64,000 bases of DNA, taken from contig JAVJRE010000007.1 in the NCBI GenBank assembly GCA_040218575.1, forward strand, positions 372,001 to 436,000. Reading direction: 5' to 3'. The notes beneath the pieces were generated by a model. It was not told the origin of the DNA and did no database searches. It saw nothing but the letters and a program-made list of their open reading frames with translations. The DNA is from Alphaproteobacteria bacterium. GTDB taxonomy: Bacteria; Pseudomonadota; Alphaproteobacteria; JAVJRE01. This document shows positions 8,628 through 16,129 of the stretch, in pieces. How positions within the stretch are numbered: the first letter of the stretch is position 1; every line of letters starts with the position of its first letter. The position numbers were made by a program, and so were the translations under genes.

Positions 8628-9629
8628 ATGACCAACATTCTCGTGACGGGCGGAGCCGGATACGTCGGCAGCGTCCTGGTACCGCAGCTGCTTGACCTGG
8701 GTCATCGAATCACGGTCTACGACACCTTGTATTTCGGCGACTATTTTCTGCCCAAGGATAATCCGAACCTGACCGTCATCCAGGGCGATATCCGAAACAC
8801 GGCCCACCTGGAAAGGGCCCTTGCCGGCATCGACGTCGTCTTTAACCTCGCCTGCATTTCAAATGACGCAACCTTCGAACTGGACGAGGCGCTCAGCACT
8901 TCGATCAACCTTCACGCGTTTGAACCCATGGTGAAGGCGGCTAAGGCCGCCGGGGTGAAGCGTTTCATTTATGCTTCGTCCAGTTCGGTTTACGGCGTCT
9001 CCGACGCACCGGACGTGACCGAGGACCATCCCCTCGTTCCACTGACCTTGTACAATAAATACAAAGGCATGTGTGAACCGCTTTTGTTCAAGCACACGAC
9101 ACCGGATTTTGTTGGCGTCGTGTTTCGCCCGGCGACTGTGTGCGGCTTTGCGCCACGCCAGCGACTCGATCTGTCGGTCAATATACTGACCAATCACGCA
9201 ATCAATGCCGGCAAGATCACCGTATTTGGCGGAAGCCAGCTTCGGCCCAATCTCCACATCCAGGACTATGTGGACCTCTGCAAGCTGCTGCTGACGGCGC
9301 CTTCCGAGAAAATCGCCGATGAGATCTTCAATTGCGGCTATCAGAATATGAGCATCATGGACATTGCCCATCTGGTGAAACGCGTTGTCATGGAAGAGTT
9401 TCCCGAGAAAGGCGAAATTCCCATCGTCACCACTCCGAGCAATGATGACCGTTCATACCACATCAATTCCGACAAGATTTTTCGCCAGCTCGGTTTCCGC
9501 CCAAGCCATTCCATTGAGGAAGCAGTCCGCGATTTGTGTCGCGCCTTTCGAGATGGGCTATTGCCCAACAGCCTCGATGACGAGCGCTACTACAACATCC
9601 GTGTTCTGAAGGCGAAGAAAGCCGCATGA
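8628..9629 (+). CDS. NAD-dependent epimerase/dehydratase (extended SDR)
   Basis: A 333-residue extended short-chain dehydrogenase. The Rossmann motif GGAGYVGS is at residues 8-15, then GDIRN, the active-site serine region YASSSSVYG, and the catalytic YNKYK (YxxxK) near 163-167. The C-terminal half binds the nucleotide-sugar. Such enzymes epimerise, dehydrate or reduce NDP-sugars through a 4-keto intermediate; the exact reaction cannot be read from sequence. Its stop overlaps the next epimerase start as ATGA, so the two are translationally coupled and may act in sequence on NDP-heptose. Confidence 0.9.
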   Translation: MTNILVTGGAGYVGSVLVPQLLDLGHRITVYDTLYFGDYFLPKDNPNLTVIQGDIRNTAHLERALAGIDVVFNLACISNDATFELDEALSTSINLHAFEPMVKAAKAAGVKRFIYASSSSVYGVSDAPDVTEDHPLVPLTLYNKYKGMCEPLLFKHTTPDFVGVVFRPATVCGFAPRQRLDLSVNILTNHAINAGKITVFGGSQLRPNLHIQDYVDLCKLLLTAPSEKIADEIFNCGYQNMSIMDIAHLVKRVVMEEFPEKGEIPIVTTPSNDDRSYHINSDKIFRQLGFRPSHSIEEAVRDLCRAFRDGLLPNSLDDERYYNIRVLKAKKAA

Positions 9630-10624
9630 CGACGTCTCCTGTCGCGGTCGTCACTGGGGGCGCCGGCTTCATCGGTAGCCATATGGTCGATCTCCTTCTC
9701 GCACGCGGGTTCCGTGTGCGCGTGATCGACAATATGTCGGGCGGCCATGAGAGCAATCTGGCCCACCACGACGGCAATGCGAACCTGTCCCTTGCCCGGC
9801 AGGACATTCTGGGCCTGAAGGCGGGCGACTCTCTGTTCGAAGGCGTTCGCTACGTTTTCCATTTCGCCGGAATTGGCGATATCGTGCCGTCAATCGAGAA
9901 GCCGTGCGCCTATATGGACGTCAATGTCCAGGGGACGGTCTGCGTGCTGGAGTGCGCCCGCGCCGCCCAGGTCGACAAGCTGGTCTATGCGGCATCGTCC
10001 TCATGCTATGGGCTTGCGGACACGCCGACCACGGAAGACCACCCCATCCGCCCGATGTATCCCTATGCTCTGTCCAAGTATATGGGCGAGCAGGCCGTCT
10101 TTCACTGGCATCAGGTCTATGGACTGCCGGCCAATTCCATACGGATCTTCAATGCCTATGGCCCCCGTGTTCGGACGACGGGGGCTTATGGCGCGGTGTT
10201 TGGTGTTTTTCTTCGCCAGAAGCTGGGCGGCAAGCCGTTCACCGTCGTCGGCGACGGCACCCAAAGCCGCGATTTCATCTATGTATCCGACGTGGCTGGC
10301 GCATTTCTTGCGGCGGCCGAGAGCCCTGTGAACGGGCGGTATTGGAACCTTGGCGGCGGGAATCCCCAGACCATCAACCGCCTGGTTGAACTGTTGGGCG
10401 GCGAAGTGGTTTATGTCCCCTCTCGTCCCGGAGAACCAGACTGCACGTGGGCGGACATCTCCACCATCCAATCCGACCTGGAATGGCGGCCCACGGTCAG
10501 TTTCGAGCAGGGGGTCAGCAACATGCTGTCAGAAATTCAGCGATGGAAGAACGCACCCTTGTGGGATCCACAGTCGATCGCCGAAGCAACAAAGACCTGG
10601 TTCACCTATATGGCGCGGAGTTGA
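9626..10624 (+). CDS. NAD-dependent epimerase, UDP-glucose 4-epimerase-like extended SDR
   Basis: A 332-residue extended SDR with GGAGFIGSH at residues 11-19, AASSSCYG and catalytic YALSK (YxxxK), followed by RIFNAYGPR and GDGTQSRDFIYVSDVA, all hallmarks of GalE/RmlB-type nucleotide-sugar epimerases. It starts within the stop codon of the preceding SDR and ends seven bases before the kinase/nucleotidyltransferase fusion. It probably changes the stereochemistry of the locus sugar after activation. The product is not predictable from sequence. Confidence 0.9.
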   Translation: MTTSPVAVVTGGAGFIGSHMVDLLLARGFRVRVIDNMSGGHESNLAHHDGNANLSLARQDILGLKAGDSLFEGVRYVFHFAGIGDIVPSIEKPCAYMDVNVQGTVCVLECARAAQVDKLVYAASSSCYGLADTPTTEDHPIRPMYPYALSKYMGEQAVFHWHQVYGLPANSIRIFNAYGPRVRTTGAYGAVFGVFLRQKLGGKPFTVVGDGTQSRDFIYVSDVAGAFLAAAESPVNGRYWNLGGGNPQTINRLVELLGGEVVYVPSRPGEPDCTWADISTIQSDLEWRPTVSFEQGVSNMLSEIQRWKNAPLWDPQSIAEATKTWFTYMARS

Positions 10625-10630
10625 CGGCAA

Positions 10631-12187
10631 ATGGACGAAGCAAGCCGGCGGCATCTAAGCAGGAAAATCAAATCTGTAGACGAGCTCAAGGGACTCATCG
10701 GCCCGCGACCGCGCGACAAGAAGGTGATCATGTGCCACGGCACCTTCGATGTGGTCCACCCCGGGCATATTCGTCATCTGGCCTACGCCAAGACCAAAGG
10801 CGACATTTTGGTCGCCAGCCTTACCGCCGACGCCCACGTGTCGAAAGCCAATGTCCGGCCATATGTTCCGGAGGACCTGCGCGCCCTCAACCTGGCGGCA
10901 TTGGAGATGATCGACTACGTCATTATCGATCGCGATCCGACGCCGTTGCAGAACCTGGAGATCCTGCAGCCGGATTTCTACGCAAAGGGATACGAATATT
11001 CGGCCAATGCCATTCACGTAAAGACCCGCGAAGAACTGAAGGTGCTGGAGGGGTATGGCGGCGAAATCATTTTCACGCCCGGCGATATTGTCTACTCATC
11101 CTCCCGCCTGATCGAGCTGGAACCGCCGGCCATCCAGATCGAAAAGCTGATCATGACGCTGCAGGGCGAAGGGATCAGCTTTGATGACTTGCGTGGGGCC
11201 CTGGACCGCATGCGCGGACTGCGCGTCCACGTGGTGGGCGATACGATCGTTGACAGCTATACCTACTGCTCGATGATCGGCGGTCAGGTGAAAACGCCTA
11301 CTCTCAGTTTACGCTTCGAGCGGCAAGCCGATTTCGTCGGCGGCGCCGGTGTGGTCGCCAAGCATCTGCGGGCAGCCGGGGCGGAGGTCATATTCTCCAC
11401 CGTACTCGGCGACGACAAATGGCGCGACTTCGTCCTGAAGGACTTGGCCAACACCGGAATTCAAGTACAGGCCATTGCCGATTCGACACGCCCCACCACC
11501 AACAAGAATGCGATTGTCGCCGGCGGCTATCGCATGCTCAAGGTCGATACTCTCGACAACCGGACCATTTCCGACCGCATCCTGGAGACCCTCACGCAGC
11601 AAGTGCGCCAGGCCGACGTGGATCTGGTGGTGTGCAGTGACTTCCGTCATGGCATTTTCAATCGTCAGACAATTCCCACTTTGGTGTCGGCGATTCCTCA
11701 GGACGCATTCCGGGTTGCAGACAGCCAGGTTGCCAGTCGCTGGGGCAATATTCTGGAATTTGAAGGGTTCGATCTGATCACGCCCAACGAGCGTGAGGCG
11801 CGCTTCGCGCTGGGAGATCAGGACAGCGTCGTGCGTCCTCTCGCAACCCAACTTTTTGAAAAAGCGCGCTGTCGCACGCTCGTTCTAAAGCTTGGCGAGC
11901 GAGGCATCCTCACATATCGCACCCGCGAGTCATCGGACGATCCCCGAACGGTCGTCGTTATAGACAGTTTCGCCGCAAACGTGGTCGATGCGGTCGGCTC
12001 CGGGGATGCACTTCTGGCCTATGCCTCCCTCGCCTACCGGGCAACGGGAAATGACGTCATCGCCTCGGTCCTGGGCAACATCGCGGCAGGGCTGGAATGC
12101 GAATACGATGGCAACGTTCCCATTACGCCCGAGGCGGTGCTGAAACGGCTGGATGAAGTCGAAAAGCGCGTCAATCTCGCGGCCTGA
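10631..12187 (+). CDS. Bifunctional heptose nucleotidyltransferase-PfkB kinase with domain order opposite to HldE
   Basis: A 518-residue fusion. Residues 30-160 form a cytidylyltransferase-like domain with GTFDVVHPGH at 37-46 (HxGH at 43-46) and PDFYAKGYEY, resembling the C-terminal half of E. coli HldE. Residues from about 192 to the end form a PfkB kinase with VGDTIVDSY, FVGGAGVVAKHL and the catalytic loop DAVGSGDA near 452-459, resembling the N-terminal half of HldE. The two activities would phosphorylate heptose-7-phosphate at C1 and, after GmhB acts, attach a nucleotide. In E. coli HldE the kinase comes first. Nucleotide specificity (ADP or another) cannot be judged. Confidence 0.88.
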   Translation: MDEASRRHLSRKIKSVDELKGLIGPRPRDKKVIMCHGTFDVVHPGHIRHLAYAKTKGDILVASLTADAHVSKANVRPYVPEDLRALNLAALEMIDYVIIDRDPTPLQNLEILQPDFYAKGYEYSANAIHVKTREELKVLEGYGGEIIFTPGDIVYSSSRLIELEPPAIQIEKLIMTLQGEGISFDDLRGALDRMRGLRVHVVGDTIVDSYTYCSMIGGQVKTPTLSLRFERQADFVGGAGVVAKHLRAAGAEVIFSTVLGDDKWRDFVLKDLANTGIQVQAIADSTRPTTNKNAIVAGGYRMLKVDTLDNRTISDRILETLTQQVRQADVDLVVCSDFRHGIFNRQTIPTLVSAIPQDAFRVADSQVASRWGNILEFEGFDLITPNEREARFALGDQDSVVRPLATQLFEKARCRTLVLKLGERGILTYRTRESSDDPRTVVVIDSFAANVVDAVGSGDALLAYASLAYRATGNDVIASVLGNIAAGLECEYDGNVPITPEAVLKRLDEVEKRVNLAA

Positions 12188-12201
12188 TCCGGAATCGGGT
12201 T

Positions 12202-13131
12202 GTGCGTATTGTCTTGATCGGCCTGGGGGTGCAGGGGCACAAACGCCGCGCTATCGCCGGCGATTCTGTCATTGCAACGGTGGATCCCGTTTCTGAAGGC
12301 GCGAGCCATCGTTCCATCGAATCCGTCCCCCTGGAAACTTATGACGCGGCGCTGGTCTGTACGCCGGACGAGGTCAAGGTGGCGCTGTTGCGCTATCTCC
12401 TTTCCCACGGCAAGCACGTGCTGGTGGAGAAACCTCTGATCGCCGGTTCCGACACGGAGCTGGAAGAACTGGCGGTTCTGGCCGAAGACAATGGCGTCAC
12501 ATGCTATACAGCCTATAACCATCGCTTCGAACCCCATTTCGTCCACATGAAAGCCCTGCTGGACGAGGGCAGCCTGGGGCACATCTATTCCGTCCGGATG
12601 TTTTACGGCAACGGGACCGCGCGCCTGGTGCGACAATCCCCGTGGCGCGACAAGGGCGCAGGCGTTCTGATGGATCTGGGGTCGCACTTGCTCGACACCT
12701 GCGCCTTCTGGTTCGGCTCTCTAGATCACAGGGCGGCCACCCTGGTCAGCGCCAACCGATTTGAGAACCAGGCGCCGGACCACTGCGCATTTGTGTTTCC
12801 AGGACAGCCTCTCCTGCAGCTGGAAATGACCTTGCTTAGCTGGCGCAACCACTTCTATGCCGACGTCCACGGGGAAAAGGGATCCGCACACATACAGTCC
12901 CTGTGCAAATGGGGCCCCAGCATTTTCACCCGTCGCAACCGAATCCTGCCCAGCGGCCGCCCGACCGAACACTCTGTCACCCTGGTGCAGGATGATCCGA
13001 CCTGGGCTCTGGAGTACAGGCACTTTCTGGAGCTGACCCGGACAGGCACAGGCAATATCCGAAACGACATCTTGCTCAACCGGACGTTGCGCCATCTGTC
13101 CCGGTCCGCCCCCATGGCGAGTCCGTCATGA
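12202..13131 (+). CDS. Gfo/Idh/MocA-family NAD(P)-dependent oxidoreductase
   Basis: A 309-residue protein starting at GTG. The N-terminal Rossmann motif is VLIGLGVQGHKR, and HVLVEKPL carries the family's conserved EKP near residues 78-80. The C-terminal alpha/beta domain contains GAGVLMDLGSHLLD, where the conserved histidine lies. The family oxidises or reduces sugar hydroxyls or ketones, often on NDP-sugars in surface-glycan loci. Its stop overlaps the next gene as ATGA. It may set a 3-keto or 4-keto group on the heptose, which is inference. Confidence 0.87.
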   Translation: MRIVLIGLGVQGHKRRAIAGDSVIATVDPVSEGASHRSIESVPLETYDAALVCTPDEVKVALLRYLLSHGKHVLVEKPLIAGSDTELEELAVLAEDNGVTCYTAYNHRFEPHFVHMKALLDEGSLGHIYSVRMFYGNGTARLVRQSPWRDKGAGVLMDLGSHLLDTCAFWFGSLDHRAATLVSANRFENQAPDHCAFVFPGQPLLQLEMTLLSWRNHFYADVHGEKGSAHIQSLCKWGPSIFTRRNRILPSGRPTEHSVTLVQDDPTWALEYRHFLELTRTGTGNIRNDILLNRTLRHLSRSAPMASPS

Positions 13132-14417
13132 ACAGCCCCGTCATTGCCTTCGTGGGCATGACCCACCTGGGCCTCAACTCGGCGGTCGCGAGCGCCAACC
13201 GCGGCTTTGAAGTCCTGTGCTTTGACCCCGATCCATCAGTCGTTGCCGCACTGGACAGCGGCAAGCCAATGGTCGTAGAGCCCGATCTTCCTGAGATGAT
13301 GGCCAGGAATCGGGACCACATCACATATACAAGCGACCCTCGGGACCTTGTCCTGGCGGATGTCATTTATATTGCGCCGGATGTCCCGACGGACGACCGC
13401 GGCGAAAGCGATCTTGGAAGCCTAATGCGGTTTGTCGAAACCGTAGATCGGGCGGCGCGTCCGGACGCAATCGTCGTCATTTTGAGCCAGGTCCCGCCCG
13501 GCTTCACCCGCAGCCTGGCCCGCCCGGAAGCGACGCGATTCTATCAGGTAGAGACTCTGGTTTTCGGCCGCGCTATCGACCGCGCGCACAACCCGGAGCG
13601 ATTCATCATCGGCGCCGCTGACCCCGCGCAGCCACTCCCGGCGCCTTTGTCGGCTTATCTCGCGGCTTTCGACTGTCCGATCCTGCCGATGCGATACGAA
13701 AGCGCCGAATTAAGCAAGATCGCGATCAATATGTGCCTTGTGGCGTCGGTGACCACTGCGAACGTCCTGGCGGAGCTCTGTGAAGGTATTGACGCCGACT
13801 GGTCGGAAATTGCGCCGGCGCTGAAGCTCGACCGCAGGATTGGACCCCACGCCTATCTGGCGGCTGGTCTCGGCATTGCCGGCGGCAATCTGGAGCGCGA
13901 CATCGCGACTCTTATCCGCATTGGCGCGCGTCATGGAACCGATGTCGCCATGATGCAGGCCTGGCGGGCGAACAGCACTCACCGCCGGTATTGGGCCTTG
14001 CACCAACTGCACCGGACGGTTCTTCGCACGAGCTCCGCACCCGTGATCGGCGTACTGGGTCTCGCCTATAAGGAAAACACCCATTCGGTCAAGAATTCGC
14101 CTGCCGTTGCACTTATCGAAGGGCTGACTCCATACGCCATTCAGGCCTACGATCCCGTCGTCAAAGCGGACAGCGCCTGGCATCCCCGACTCAGGCAGAT
14201 GCCGACGGCGATTGCCGCGGCGGAAGGAGTAGACGCGTTGGTGCTCATGACGCCCTGGCCCGAGTTTCGCGAGATCGACCCGGCGGAACTGGCGGGGCGG
14301 ATGTCGGGACGCACGGTTTTCGACCCCTTCGGGCTCCTCGATGCGGCAGGCTGCATGACTGCGGGCCTTGCTCATCTGCGGCTCGGCAAGAGCGTCGCCG
14401 ACGCGCCTCGAACCTAA
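13128..14417 (+). CDS. UDP-glucose/GDP-mannose dehydrogenase-like protein lacking the catalytic cysteine
   Basis: A 429-residue protein with the three-part layout of nucleotide-sugar 6-dehydrogenases: an N-terminal NAD domain (VGMTHLGLNSA), a central domain with ESAELSKIAIN holding the conserved active-site Lys and Asn, and a C-terminal UDP-sugar domain (GVLGLAYKENTHSVKNSP). In the usual GxGGxCxPKD motif the equivalent segment at residues 249-258 reads GIAGGNLERD, so Asn254 replaces the cysteine that forms the thiohemiacetal. It therefore probably cannot complete four-electron oxidation to a uronic acid. It could stop at an aldehyde, act as a simple dehydrogenase, or be non-catalytic. Confidence 0.85.
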   Translation: MNSPVIAFVGMTHLGLNSAVASANRGFEVLCFDPDPSVVAALDSGKPMVVEPDLPEMMARNRDHITYTSDPRDLVLADVIYIAPDVPTDDRGESDLGSLMRFVETVDRAARPDAIVVILSQVPPGFTRSLARPEATRFYQVETLVFGRAIDRAHNPERFIIGAADPAQPLPAPLSAYLAAFDCPILPMRYESAELSKIAINMCLVASVTTANVLAELCEGIDADWSEIAPALKLDRRIGPHAYLAAGLGIAGGNLERDIATLIRIGARHGTDVAMMQAWRANSTHRRYWALHQLHRTVLRTSSAPVIGVLGLAYKENTHSVKNSPAVALIEGLTPYAIQAYDPVVKADSAWHPRLRQMPTAIAAAEGVDALVLMTPWPEFREIDPAELAGRMSGRTVFDPFGLLDAAGCMTAGLAHLRLGKSVADAPRT

Positions 14418-14460
14418 GACCTTTCCCTCCCTTTCCCCAGAAAAATACGGGTGAACGCTT

Positions 14461-15342
14461 GTGCTTCAGCATTCTGACAATCTCCCGGCCACGTCGGACC
14501 GTGTGGTCGTCATCGGCGCCAGCGGCGTCCTTGGCAAGGCTTTGATTGACCGCCTCAACACGGATAAAATCCCCGTCCTGGGGCTGGGAAGCCAACAGCT
14601 TGACCTGCTGTCGCCGGACGCCGGCGACCGGCTGGCGGACACCCTTCGGGCGGGCGACGCGGTCGTCTTGCTGTCGGCCCTGACGCCCGACCGCGGTCGG
14701 GGCATTCCGGCCCTGATGAAAAACCTGCGTATGGCGGAGGCCGTATGCCAAGCCATCACCGCCGTCGAACCGGCCCATGTCATCTATCTCAGTTCGGATG
14801 CTGTTTATCCCATGGGGACGGACGTCCTTACAGAGCAAAGCCCGGCCGCGCCGACCGACCTTTATGGTGTCATGCACCGCAGCCGCGAACTGATGTTCGG
14901 CGAGACCGTTCCTGCTGACAGGCTGGCGATACTCCGCTGCACGCTGGTTCTTTCAGCCGTCGATACCCACAACTCCTACGGCCCCAACCGCTTTCGCCAG
15001 CAAGGACGGACAGATGGCAAGATCGGGCTTGGCGGAGAAGGCGAAGAAACCCGGGACCATATTCTCGACAGCGATGTGGCCGAAGTGATCGTCCGGGTGC
15101 TGAAGCAGCGCAGCCACGGCGTTCTGAATACGGCCACCGGCGTTTCACACTCCTTCGCCGATGTCGCCCGATTGGTCGCGGCGAACCTGTCTCCGTCTCC
15201 GGAAGTGGCCTTCAGCCCGCGCCGCGCGCCGATTACCCACCGGCACTTCGATATTCGGGCGACGCGCCTGGCCTTCCCCGACTTGCGCTTCACGCCCCTG
15301 GAGGAAGCCATCCAACGGGTTCACGCGGCCTTGCCGTCCTGA
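14461..15342 (+). CDS. NAD-dependent epimerase/reductase-like SDR with altered YxxxK
   Basis: A 293-residue protein starting at GTG. VVVIGASGVLGKALID is the Rossmann motif, and YLSSDAVYP is the serine-containing strand. Where catalytic YxxxK is expected, residues 135-139 read YGVMH, so lysine is replaced by histidine. The remaining fold, including the substrate region with HILDSDVAEVI, is intact. SDR proteins of this type reduce or epimerise NDP-sugars. Loss of the Lys suggests altered chemistry or a structural role, as in the neighbouring dehydrogenase-like protein. Confidence 0.83.
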   Translation: MLQHSDNLPATSDRVVVIGASGVLGKALIDRLNTDKIPVLGLGSQQLDLLSPDAGDRLADTLRAGDAVVLLSALTPDRGRGIPALMKNLRMAEAVCQAITAVEPAHVIYLSSDAVYPMGTDVLTEQSPAAPTDLYGVMHRSRELMFGETVPADRLAILRCTLVLSAVDTHNSYGPNRFRQQGRTDGKIGLGGEGEETRDHILDSDVAEVIVRVLKQRSHGVLNTATGVSHSFADVARLVAANLSPSPEVAFSPRRAPITHRHFDIRATRLAFPDLRFTPLEEAIQRVHAALPS

Positions 15343-15354
15343 CCGGCGCCCCCC

Positions 15355-16014
15355 ATGGCGGAAGTCAACCTGCTCGAAACCCATCCGAAATGCGTGCGAA
15401 ACGTCGCCGCACGCCTGCACAACAAGGCGCACAATCGGGAGCGCGCACTGCGGTTCGACTGGGAGTATTTCGATGGTCCCCGCGAACAGGGATATGGCGG
15501 CTATGTCTATGACGGCCGCTGGATACCGGTCGCGCGCCGGATCATCGATCACTTCGGCCTGAAGCCGGGAGACCGGGTCCTCGATATCGGCTGCGCCAAG
15601 GGCTTTCTCGTGCGGGACCTCATGGCCGAATGTCCAGGACTGACGGCCACGGGGCTCGACATCTCCCACTATGCCCTGACTCACGCCCACCCGGACGTGG
15701 CCGGACGTCTCCTCCGCAGCACCGCCCATAGGCTTCCGTTTGCCGATGGCGCCTTTGACGCGGCGATCTGCATCAACACTGTCCACAATCTGGACCAGGA
15801 CCTCTGCCTGGCCGCCCTTCGCGAGATCGAACGGGTCGCCCCCGAACGCGGGTTCGTCCAGGTGGACGCCTATCGCACGGAAAGCGAGCGGCAGCATTTC
15901 GAAGACTGGATGCTGACCGCCAGAACCTACGGACGGCCGGAGGACTGGCTATCTTTGTTCGCGCAGGCGGGCTATCGCGGCGACTATTTCTGGACCATTC
16001 TTGAGATGGAATGA
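15355..16014 (+). CDS. Class I SAM-dependent methyltransferase
   Basis: A 219-residue protein with SAM motif I VLDIGCAKGFL near residues 75-85, GLDISHYAL as motif II and LPFADGAFDAAICINTVHNL as the post-I/motif II region. It is the last gene of the plus-strand heptose operon, 12 bases after the SDR, so it probably methylates the same sugar or its linked glycan. Target atom and substrate are unknown. It is convergent with the large membrane-protein gene, with about 115 bases between. Confidence 0.9.
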   Translation: MAEVNLLETHPKCVRNVAARLHNKAHNRERALRFDWEYFDGPREQGYGGYVYDGRWIPVARRIIDHFGLKPGDRVLDIGCAKGFLVRDLMAECPGLTATGLDISHYALTHAHPDVAGRLLRSTAHRLPFADGAFDAAICINTVHNLDQDLCLAALREIERVAPERGFVQVDAYRTESERQHFEDWMLTARTYGRPEDWLSLFAQAGYRGDYFWTILEME

Positions 16015-16129
16015 AGGTCCGGACACCTCGGTGTCACTCCTCGCCGGCCTTCCTACCGGAGTTCCGAGATCATCACATTCGATTGTCTGTCGCGGCCTCC
16101 AGCGAAAGCCGCTCTTCCGTTTAGCTGCC

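Noticed and set aside
16021-16090. Possible intrinsic terminator between the methyltransferase and the membrane-protein gene
   Set aside because: Only short stems (GACAC/GTGTC) without a T tract are present; too weak to annotate.
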